Below, in pieces: positions 1-5,420 of a stretch of DNA of 12,771 nt. This DNA is from an uncultured Clostridia bacterium (lineage in GTDB: Bacteria; Bacillota; Clostridia; Peptostreptococcales; Anaerovoracaceae). Under the pieces are notes generated by a model. The model was given only the letters and a program-made list of their open reading frames with translations. It had not been told where the DNA came from and searched no databases. Where the stretch lies: assembly GCA_934278925.1 (NCBI GenBank), contig CAKQWJ010000039.1:1-12771 (forward strand). The letters run 5' to 3'. Positions within the stretch are counted from its first letter, which is position 1; every line of letters starts with the position of its first letter. The translations under genes were made by a program, and so were the position numbers.

Positions 1-68
1 CTTCCTGTCTGAATTTGCAAATTTAAAATCCAGTTCCGCCGGAACAAAAGCAGAACTTACTTTTTCAA

Positions 69-102
69 TTCACGTTTGACAATTTCGCTCGATTAGCGTG
101 AA
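69..102 (+). repeat. Dyad repeat unit 1 (TTCACG ... AGCGTGAA)
   Basis: The arms TTCACGTT (69-76) and AGCGTGAA (95-102) form an inverted repeat around an 18-base spacer. The left arm differs from units 2 and 3 in one base, and the unit is 4 bases shorter. The core shares TTTGACAA and CTCG with the reverse complement of unit 3, which suggests common ancestry rather than chance. No coding potential is visible here. The unit could be a protein-binding site or one copy of a small interspersed repeat. Confidence 0.55.
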
Positions 103-169
103 TGGATTTCCGGCGATACACGGTTTTCACATGCAATTCCTTGTGTCAAAAAAATTCTAAAAAAAAAAG

Positions 170-207
170 TTCACGCTTTTTGAAGCCGATTGCTTATTTA
201 GCGTGAA
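170..207 (+). repeat. Dyad repeat unit 2 (TTCACGCT-N22-AGCGTGAA)
   Basis: Perfect 8-base inverted arms lie at 170-177 and 200-207, separated by 22 bases. The first 14 bases (TTCACGCTTTTTGA) and last 12 bases (ATTTAGCGTGAA) are identical to the reverse complement of unit 3. Only a 12-base core differs. Units 2 and 3 are therefore inverted copies of one 38 bp repeat. Confidence 0.65.
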
Positions 208-264
208 GTAAAGACCGCAACCAGTCGTTTCATAATTAGAATTCTGCAATTCCGAAGAATTCCG

Positions 265-302
265 TTCACGCTAAATCCGAGTTTTTTGTCAAAAAGCGTG
301 AA
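265..302 (-). repeat. Dyad repeat unit 3, inverted copy of unit 2
   Basis: Perfect arms TTCACGCT (265-272) and AGCGTGAA (295-302) are separated by 22 bases, the same spacing as unit 2. Read on the minus strand, the unit matches unit 2 over both outer arms, with a different 12-base core. The centres of the three units lie about 95-103 bases apart, upstream of the dehydratase operon promoter. Confidence 0.65.
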
Positions 303-372
303 TCGCCTTTGAAATTCCAGACATACGAGATTGTACGAGCACAACATGGATAATATGATTAGATGCGCAAAC

Positions 373-439
373 CGGGCGGCCCGCCGGGCCGCCCGCCCGA
401 CCGCCGGGCCCGCCGGGAAAAGTAAGGCGCCGGGCGGGC
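373..439 (+). other. GC-rich block with alternative hairpins
   Basis: This is an almost pure G/C block in an AT-rich intergenic region. Bases 373-382 pair perfectly with 386-395 (10 bp stem, 3-base loop). Bases 391-399 also pair perfectly with 431-439 (CGGGCGGGC). The two stems share 391-395 and so exclude each other. No U-tract follows, so it is not a standard rho-independent terminator. It lies just upstream of the -35 at 457. A weak promoter upstream (TTGTAC 331-336, 17-base spacer, TATGAT 354-359) could make it a transcribed leader. Its function is unknown. Confidence 0.5.
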
Positions 440-456
440 AGAATAATATAAAACCA

Positions 457-485
457 TTCACAAATATTGTTAAATCTGATATAAT
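457..485 (+). promoter_or_regulatory. Promoter of the dehydratase operon (extended -10)
   Basis: The -35 TTCACA (457-462, 5 of 6 consensus bases) is separated by exactly 17 bases from a perfect -10 TATAAT (480-485). A TG one base before the -10 makes it an extended -10. The start of transcription is expected near 492, giving a leader of about 50 bases before the ATG at 544. The short AT-rich leader shows no attenuator or T-box. Confidence 0.75.
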
Positions 486-543
486 AAATTGGAAAATTTA
501 GTGTCGAAACATAAAAATATATATTAAAAAGGGAGATAGAAAA

Positions 544-1014
544 ATGGGAACACTATATCGTTTTGATTCGGATGTGGATACGGATCAGATTATTGCATCG
601 CAGTACCTGCTGTATCCCACCATTGAGGAGATGAAGGGGCATACCTTTGAATCCCTGGCTCCGGAATTCGCCGGCAAGGTGAAGCCGGGAGATTACGTGG
701 TGGCGGACGAGAATTTTGGCTGCGGGTCTTCTCGGGAGCAGGCGCCCGGCGTGCTGAAAGCGCTGGGGGTGAAGGCGGTCATCGCCAAATCCTTTGCCCG
801 GATTTTCTACCGCAATTCCATCAATATCGGCCTGCCGGTCATCGTGTGCAAGGATTTGCACGACTGCGTGCAGGACGGGGATGAGATGGAACTGGACCTG
901 GATGCGGGAACGGTGACCAGCGGCGGTCGTACCTACGAGTGCACCAAGCTGCCGCCGTACATGCAGAAGATTTTGGATCAGGGCGGTCTAATCGCTTCTT
1001 TGGATGAAGCGTAG
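544..1014 (+). CDS. leuD: 3-isopropylmalate dehydratase-type small subunit, copy 1
   Basis: This 156-residue protein is the swivel-domain small subunit of a two-subunit aconitase-superfamily hydro-lyase, a cytosolic enzyme that dehydrates and rehydrates a substituted malate. The signature DVDTDQII (residues 10-17) and the active-site block NFGCGSSREQAP (57-68) are intact. AKSFARIFYRNSINIG (81-96) is also typical. Length matches the compact bacterial/archaeal LeuD type. The substrate-recognition loop after the DTD motif reads YLLY (21-24), without the arginine seen in homoaconitase-type subunits. By family knowledge this favours a substrate with a hydrophobic or short side chain. The start at 544 has GGGAG 8 bases upstream. 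It is the first gene of a small-large-small-large operon, and its large subunit starts 64 bases later. The gene symbol denotes the family; the true substrate could be isopropylmalate, citramalate or dimethylmalate. Confidence 0.85.
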   Translation: MGTLYRFDSDVDTDQIIASQYLLYPTIEEMKGHTFESLAPEFAGKVKPGDYVVADENFGCGSSREQAPGVLKALGVKAVIAKSFARIFYRNSINIGLPVIVCKDLHDCVQDGDEMELDLDAGTVTSGGRTYECTKLPPYMQKILDQGGLIASLDEA

Positions 1015-1078
1015 CGCCGGAAACCTGAGGACGAGACGGGATTATTTTTAGCAGAAGCAGACAGGGAGACAGAGAAAA

Positions 1079-2323
1079 ATGGGAATGACGATAGCAGAGA
1101 AAATCATCGCCCGGGCAGCCGGGGTGGACGCCGCGAAGGCCGGTGAAATTCACGTGGTGACTTTGGATTACATGCTGAGCAACGACGGCACCACACATCT
1201 GACCATTGATAAATACAACAACTTGAAGAATCCGCACATTGCAGATCCATCCAAACTGGTGTGGGTGGTGGACCACAACGTGCCGTGCGACAGCGTGAAG
1301 ACGGCGCAGTCCCAGAAGAAGATGCGGGATTTTGCCCGGGAGCATGGAATCGATTTCTACGAGGGCGAGGGCATCTGCCACCAGGTGATGGTGGAAAAGT
1401 ACGTTCGGCCGGGCCAGCTGATTTTTGGGGCGGACAGCCACACCTGCACCTACGGGTGCCTGGGGGCTTTCGGAACCGGCGTGGGGTGCACGGATTACCT
1501 GTACGCCATAGTGACGGGCAAATCCTGGGTGATGGTGCCGGAGACCCTTCGGTTCAACCTGACCGGTGCGCTTCGGAAAGGCGTGACCGCCCGGGATGTG
1601 ATTCTGACAATTATCGGAAAAATAGGCGCCAACGGCGCTAACTATAAGGCCATGGAGTTCGCGGGGCCGGGATTGGCGGGACTGTCCGTCAGCGACCGGT
1701 TCGTCCTGTGCAACCTGGCGGTGGAAGCCGGGGCCAAAACCGGACTGATGCCGGTGGACGAGGTGACTTTGGAGTACCTGAAGGCGCACGGCCGGGAGCC
1801 GGTGGCTTGCTATGAGAGCGACCCGGATGCGGAATTCGCCAAGGTGTATGACATCGACCTTTCGGAGATTCAGCCGGTGGTGGCCAAACCGCATTTTGTG
1901 GACAACCTGGCGCCGGTATCGGAGGTAGCGGGAACGAAGATTCACGAAGCGTTCCTGGGTTCCTGCAGCAACGGACGGTTGGAGGACCTTCGACTGGGAG
2001 CCGAGGTTATCAAAGGAAAGAAAGTGGCGGATGGAGTTCGGTTTCTGGTGGTGCCGGCCAGCCGGGATATCTATAACCAAGCGGCCAAAGAAGGGATTCT
2101 GGACACCTTTATGGAAGCCGGTGCCATCGTGATGAATCCCAACTGCAGCGTGTGCTGGGGCAGCTGTCAGGGCGTAATCGGAGAAGGAGAGGTGCTGATC
2201 AGCACGGGAACTCGGAACTTCAAGGGCCGGGCCGGCGACCGGAATTCCTTCGTCTATCTGGCGAATGCGGCGACGGTGACAGCATCGGCGGTGGCCGGTG
2301 AGATTGCGGAAGCTTGTTTTTAG
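1079..2323 (+). CDS. leuC: 3-isopropylmalate dehydratase-type large subunit, copy 1
   Basis: This 414-residue protein is the catalytic [4Fe-4S] large subunit of an aconitase-superfamily hydro-lyase, the partner of the preceding small subunit. Visible landmarks are VDHNVP (64-69), GICHQ (98-102), FGADSHT (116-122) and the cluster cysteines C296 in GSCSNGR plus C356 and C359 in NCSVCWG. All three cluster ligands are present. The surrounding motifs depart from the usual GSCTNGR and PGCGPCLG forms, and the C-terminal block reads STGTRNFKGRAG. This places it in a divergent branch that may include dimethylmaleate, citraconate or homoaconitate hydratases. The ATG at 1079 is chosen over a second ATG at 1085 because GGGAG (1064-1068) is 10 bases upstream. 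No long signal peptide or membrane segment is present. The assignment to the superfamily is firm; the substrate is not determined. Confidence 0.85.
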   Translation: MGMTIAEKIIARAAGVDAAKAGEIHVVTLDYMLSNDGTTHLTIDKYNNLKNPHIADPSKLVWVVDHNVPCDSVKTAQSQKKMRDFAREHGIDFYEGEGICHQVMVEKYVRPGQLIFGADSHTCTYGCLGAFGTGVGCTDYLYAIVTGKSWVMVPETLRFNLTGALRKGVTARDVILTIIGKIGANGANYKAMEFAGPGLAGLSVSDRFVLCNLAVEAGAKTGLMPVDEVTLEYLKAHGREPVACYESDPDAEFAKVYDIDLSEIQPVVAKPHFVDNLAPVSEVAGTKIHEAFLGSCSNGRLEDLRLGAEVIKGKKVADGVRFLVVPASRDIYNQAAKEGILDTFMEAGAIVMNPNCSVCWGSCQGVIGEGEVLISTGTRNFKGRAGDRNSFVYLANAATVTASAVAGEIAEACF

Positions 2324-2342
2324 GGAGAAAGAGAGTAATATA

Positions 2343-2831
2343 ATGGAACATTTTAGCGGAAAAATATACACCATGGGGGATGATATCGATACGGATATCA
2401 TCATGCCTACGGAATACCTGGCCCTCCCGTCCGTGGAGGATATGAAACCCTATGCCTTTTCGCCGCTGCGGCCGGAGCTGGCGGGAATGCTGGATCCGGG
2501 GGACTGCATCGTGGCGGGAAAAAATTTCGGCTGCGGCTCCTCTCGGGAACAGGCGCCGGAGGTGATCAAGGCCCTGGGCATTCGGTGCATCGTGGCCAAA
2601 TCCTTCGCTCGAATCTTCTTCCGGAATTCCATCAACAACGGACTCCTGCTCATCGAAAGCGACTTGATCGATCACGTTCAGGAAGGGGATGTGATGGACG
2701 TGGAAGTGGGCCGACAGATTCGGGTGAACGGGGCAACGTATCCCATTGCGGATCTGCCGGAAAACCTTCTGGAAATTCTGGATGCCGGCGGGCTGGTTCC
2801 GGCGATGAGAAAGCGGAACGGGCTGGAATAG
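2343..2831 (+). CDS. leuD: 3-isopropylmalate dehydratase-type small subunit, copy 2
   Basis: This 162-residue protein is a second swivel-domain small subunit, paralogous to the first gene of the operon (about half identical by eye). DDIDTDII (13-20), NFGCGSSREQAP (61-72) and AKSFARIFFRNSINNG (85-100) are intact. The recognition loop reads YLAL (25-28) instead of YLLY, again without an arginine, so the two enzymes probably differ in substrate pocket. An in-frame ATG at 2298 would add 15 residues and overlap the end of the upstream gene. The ATG at 2343 is preferred because the protein aligns from there with copy 1 and GAGAG lies at 2331-2335. It starts 19 bases after the large subunit of pair 1 and ends 9 bases before the large subunit of pair 2, so co-transcription is very likely. 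Confidence 0.85.
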   Translation: MEHFSGKIYTMGDDIDTDIIMPTEYLALPSVEDMKPYAFSPLRPELAGMLDPGDCIVAGKNFGCGSSREQAPEVIKALGIRCIVAKSFARIFFRNSINNGLLLIESDLIDHVQEGDVMDVEVGRQIRVNGATYPIADLPENLLEILDAGGLVPAMRKRNGLE

Positions 2832-2840
2832 GAGGAGAGC

Positions 2841-4217
2841 ATGGCGACATTAATTGAGAAAATTCTCCGGAGAAATACCGGAAAGAAAGATGCGAAACCG
2901 GGGGACATCGTGACCGCAAAGGTGGACCGGGTGATGGTGCACGATATTTTCATTCCTTTTGTGGCGGACAAATTCGAAGAAATGGGATTCACGAAGGTGT
3001 GGGATCCGGACCGCATGGTGCTGGTGTACGACCACATGGTGCCGGCCAGTCAAGTGGACGACGTGCGGCATTTTCACCGGGGGGACGCGTTTGCTCGGAA
3101 GTACGGAATCAAAAACGTTCACCGCACCGACGGAATCTGCCATCAGCTGATGGCGGAGAACTACGTGCAGCCGGGAGATGTGGTGTTCGGAACGGACAGC
3201 CATACGGTCACCTACGGCGCGCTGGGCGCCTTCTCCACGGGAATCGGCTACACGGAGATGGCGGGAATCCTGGGAACCGGCGAGCTGTGGCTTCGGGTGC
3301 CGGAAACCATCCGGGTGAACATTCAGGGAACCCTGCCGGAGAACGTGACGTCGAAGGATGTGATTCTCACCGTCATCGGCGATATTTCCGCCAGTGGCGC
3401 CACCTATCAGTCCCTGGAATTTGCGGGGAGTACCGTGGACCGCATGTCGGTGGCCAGCCGCCTCACCATGTCCAACATGACGGTGGAGGCCGGCGCAAAG
3501 TGCGGGCTGTGCTATCCGAACCGGGAAACGCTGCATTTCACCGATGCCCATCCAATGAGCAAGGGGATTTTCGGAGATGACTATAAAGATGCTTTCGACG
3601 AGATTTTCCGGACGGTTCTCACCGGAGATGTGGCGGCCAAAGCTGCAGAAGCGGGTTCTCACGTTCCGGGAACTGCGGGTTTCATAAAAGGAGAAACGGG
3701 CAGCCTGTGCTACGAGTCGTCCCCGGAGGGCACGGAGTTCGCGCGGGTGCTGAATTACCGGGCGGAAGATTTCAGACCGGTGATGGCTTGTCCGTCGCAG
3801 GTGGATGCCGTTCGGCCGGTGGAAAAGGAAGCGGGCATCAAGGTGGATCAGGTGTTCATCGGTTCCTGCACCAACGGCCGCCTGGAAGACCTTCAGGCAG
3901 CGGCGGCAATCCTGAAGGGCAAGAAGGTAGCGCCCTTCGTGAAACTAATCGTAACGCCGGCCAGCCGGGATGTGTACCGGGCGGCGTTGGCGGACGGTAC
4001 GCTGGAAACCCTGTCGGAGGCCGGCGCCATGATTACCACGCCGGGCTGCGGCCTGTGCTGCGGAAGAGCCGGCGGAATCCTTTCCGATGACGAGGTGGTG
4101 GTGGCCACCAACAACCGGAACTTCCTGGGTCGAATGGGCACCAGCAAGGTTCAAATCTATCTGGCATCGCCGGTTACCGCCGCGCACTGTGCGCTGGCCG
4201 GGGAGATTGCGTTATAA
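2841..4217 (+). CDS. leuC: 3-isopropylmalate dehydratase-type large subunit, copy 2
   Basis: This 458-residue [4Fe-4S] large subunit pairs with the small subunit just upstream. The landmarks are YDHMVP (63-68), GICHQ (98-102), FGTDSHT (116-122) and the cluster cysteines C343 (GSCTNGR), C403 and C406 (PGCGLCCG). These are closer to canonical than in copy 1. Up to residue 231 the two large subunits share the same numbering without gaps in the main motifs. Copy 2 then carries about 46 extra residues (roughly 236-288) before the shared CYES motif, which accounts for nearly all its extra length. A strong AGGAGG overlaps the stop of the preceding gene and precedes the ATG by a few bases, which suggests translational coupling. 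It is the last gene of the operon. Superfamily assignment is firm. Leucine biosynthesis is possible, but no leuA or leuB is nearby. Confidence 0.85.
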   Translation: MATLIEKILRRNTGKKDAKPGDIVTAKVDRVMVHDIFIPFVADKFEEMGFTKVWDPDRMVLVYDHMVPASQVDDVRHFHRGDAFARKYGIKNVHRTDGICHQLMAENYVQPGDVVFGTDSHTVTYGALGAFSTGIGYTEMAGILGTGELWLRVPETIRVNIQGTLPENVTSKDVILTVIGDISASGATYQSLEFAGSTVDRMSVASRLTMSNMTVEAGAKCGLCYPNRETLHFTDAHPMSKGIFGDDYKDAFDEIFRTVLTGDVAAKAAEAGSHVPGTAGFIKGETGSLCYESSPEGTEFARVLNYRAEDFRPVMACPSQVDAVRPVEKEAGIKVDQVFIGSCTNGRLEDLQAAAAILKGKKVAPFVKLIVTPASRDVYRAALADGTLETLSEAGAMITTPGCGLCCGRAGGILSDDEVVVATNNRNFLGRMGTSKVQIYLASPVTAAHCALAGEIAL

Positions 4218-4232
4218 AGAATAAAGTGCTGA

Positions 4233-4256
4233 AAAGTCCGGAGGAATCCGGGCTTT
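4233..4256 (+). terminator. Short GNRA-loop hairpin after the operon
   Basis: AAAGTCCGGA (4233-4242) pairs with TCCGGGCTTT (4247-4256) across a GGAA tetraloop. All 10 positions pair, one as a G-U wobble. It starts 16 bases after the stop of the last dehydratase gene and is followed by only TTTC, so on its own it is a weak terminator. It may protect the 3' end or act together with the next hairpin. Confidence 0.5.
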
Positions 4257-4270
4257 CAACGTTAAGAAAG

Positions 4271-4306
4271 CCCACGAGTTTCGAACATTGAAACTCGTGG
4301 GTTTTT
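4271..4306 (+). terminator. Rho-independent terminator of the dehydratase operon
   Basis: A perfect 12 bp stem is formed by CCCACGAGTTTC (4271-4282) and GAAACTCGTGGG (4290-4301), with a 7-base loop. Five T follow immediately. It lies 53 bases after the stop codon at 4217 and ends the four-gene transcript. Confidence 0.9.
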
Positions 4307-4322
4307 ATAGTGTAATTGAGTT

Positions 4323-4609
4323 TGTGAAGTTGGCGTGAAGTGTTGTGCATTTCGGGGGTTTTCAATGGGTTTTGCACAACATTTTTTTCGGAATTCTAAT
4401 TCTCCCAAAAACAAATTCGCCCCGGCCGGGATTTCCGGTAGTACCATTCGAAGATTAGGAAAGAACGGTTGTGCAGATTCCGACAAAATCTCATCATCTG
4501 CATAACTTTTCACGCGAGCTCCTTAATTCCACCGAGCCTTCCTCGGAAGATGTTGTGCAGATTACTCCTTAGGAGGTGGTTTTGCATAACACTTCACACC
4601 AACTTCACA
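4323..4609. repeat. 287 bp non-coding element with 27 bp terminal inverted repeats
   Basis: The left end (4323-4349, starting TGTGAAGTTGG) and right end (4583-4609) are inverted repeats matching at 25 of 27 positions. Inside are three dyads. The first is TGTTGTGCA 4341-4349 with TGCACAACA 4373-4381 (23-base spacer). The second is GTTGTGCAGAT 4468-4478 with ATCTGCATAAC 4496-4506 (17-base spacer, 10 of 11). The third is TGTTGTGCA 4551-4559 with TGCATAACA 4583-4591 (23-base spacer). There is no open reading frame of note. The arms also contain GCGTGAA, the heptamer of the repeats at 69-302. It could be a MITE-like element, a small structured RNA cassette or a multi-operator region. No obvious target-site duplication was found at the ends. 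Confidence 0.6.
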
Positions 4610-4774
4610 TTCGGAAGTATAATTCGTGCTCACGCATATTGATTAATTAAAATTAGAACCCAATATCTAAAAGCTAGAAGAAAAAAGCTGACAGAGGCAA
4701 GATGCAAGCATGCTGAATAAACTACAATCGTTCGATTCAGTGTAAATTAGGGGAAAGACTCTAATATAATGTTG
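4610..4774 (+). other. AT-rich intergenic segment without a recognised gene
   Basis: No convincing reading frame, tRNA or known riboswitch is visible. Two -10-like TATAAT boxes occur at 4618-4623 and 4765-4770. Neither has a good -35 at normal spacing; TTCACA at 4593-4598 is 19 bases before the first. The segment may carry the leader or alternative promoters of the downstream TM2 operon. Confidence 0.3.
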
Positions 4775-4798
4775 TTGACAGTGGGGGGGTTATATAAT
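4775..4798 (+). promoter_or_regulatory. Consensus -35 and -10 joined by a poly-G spacer
   Basis: A perfect -35 TTGACA (4775-4780) and a perfect -10 TATAAT (4793-4798) are separated by only 12 bases. Seven of these are an uninterrupted G run (4783-4789). Normal promoters need about 17, so as sequenced it should be weak or off. The G run is the kind of slippage-prone tract that changes promoter spacing in phase-variable genes of other bacteria. The sequence TATATAATTAA occurs at 4791-4801 and again at 4810-4820. The TM2 gene starts at 4834. Confidence 0.45.
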
Positions 4799-4833
4799 TA
4801 AACTAAAACTATATAATTAAGAGGAGAAAACCG

Positions 4834-5373
4834 ATGCACAAAATTCTTATGATTAACGAGGAAAAAGTTGCCCTGGGGGATGAAAATAATAATTTGGTGA
4901 CGGTACCAAGAACGGCCATTAGTTATGAAAACCCTGCAGTGGGAGATTCGGTGGATTTATTCCGGAATGATTCCGTATCAATCGTAGTGAAAGCGGAGAA
5001 TGACAATAAGAATTCATTAAAGAGTTCAGAAAGTGCAGTCGCACAGACGGAGTTGGCTAGTGCACAAAATGAAGCAACAAAGGAACTTGCACCGTCAAAC
5101 GTAACTGTACAACAGACTTCCGCATATGTAGCACAGAAAAAGAAAATTAACAAGCATGTATTTGCCTGGGTGGGAGCCTTCCTGTTTGGAAGTATTGGCG
5201 TAGATCGTTTTATGCGAGGACAGGTCGGATTGGGAATACTCAAAATTATCACCGGTGGTGGATTGGGAATCTGGACTCTTGTGGATTGGATTATTGCTTT
5301 AACGAAGGTGTACGGAAATGCTTTCAGCGATGACGAAATGGTGACATTCATTAACGGAAAGTATGCAAGATAA
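4834..5373 (+). CDS. TM2-domain membrane protein with novel N-terminal domain
   Basis: This 179-residue protein ends in a TM2 domain (about 107-158). A first membrane helix covers AWVGAFLFGSIG, followed by the diagnostic turn GVDRFMRG (122-129) and a second hydrophobic stretch containing GGGLGIWTLVDWIIAL (141-156). Such proteins sit in the cytoplasmic membrane and their role is mostly unknown. Residues 1-55 form a small domain found again, without gaps, at the start of the next protein (24 of 55 identical). A polar Ser/Ala/Asn/Gln-rich linker (56-105) joins the two parts. Many TM2 proteins have a zinc ribbon at the N-terminus; here it is replaced by this domain. GAGGAG lies 7 bases before the ATG. 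It is the first gene of an AT-rich three-gene cluster. TM2 assignment is solid; function is unknown. Confidence 0.8.
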   Translation: MHKILMINEEKVALGDENNNLVTVPRTAISYENPAVGDSVDLFRNDSVSIVVKAENDNKNSLKSSESAVAQTELASAQNEATKELAPSNVTVQQTSAYVAQKKKINKHVFAWVGAFLFGSIGVDRFMRGQVGLGILKIITGGGLGIWTLVDWIIALTKVYGNAFSDDEMVTFINGKYAR

Positions 5374-5420
5374 GCAAGCTGTACCTAGTGATTATAGGTG
5401 AAAAGAGGGGGAAGTAAACG

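Noticed and set aside
69..302. CRISPR array
   Set aside because: There are only three imperfect units, one inverted, with the variable part inside the dyad rather than as equal spacers, and no cas genes.
198..461. Minus-strand 87-codon reading frame across the upstream intergenic region
   Set aside because: It overlaps the GC-rich hairpin and dyad repeats, has low-complexity Ala/Arg/Pro content from that block, and has no convincing family match.
303..543. T-box or leucine attenuator before the dehydratase operon
   Set aside because: The leader from the strong promoter is only about 50 bases, without a leader peptide, T-box bulge or U-tract terminator.
839..2404. 521-codon minus-strand reading frame opposite the first large subunit gene
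   Set aside because: It is a shadow of GC-rich codons in the dehydratase genes: no domain, His/Arg-rich composition, and the plus-strand frames are unambiguous conserved enzymes.
544..4217. Standard leucine biosynthesis operon
   Set aside because: There is no leuA or leuB in or beside the cluster, and the dehydratase pair is duplicated and divergent, so a standard leu operon is not supported by this window alone.
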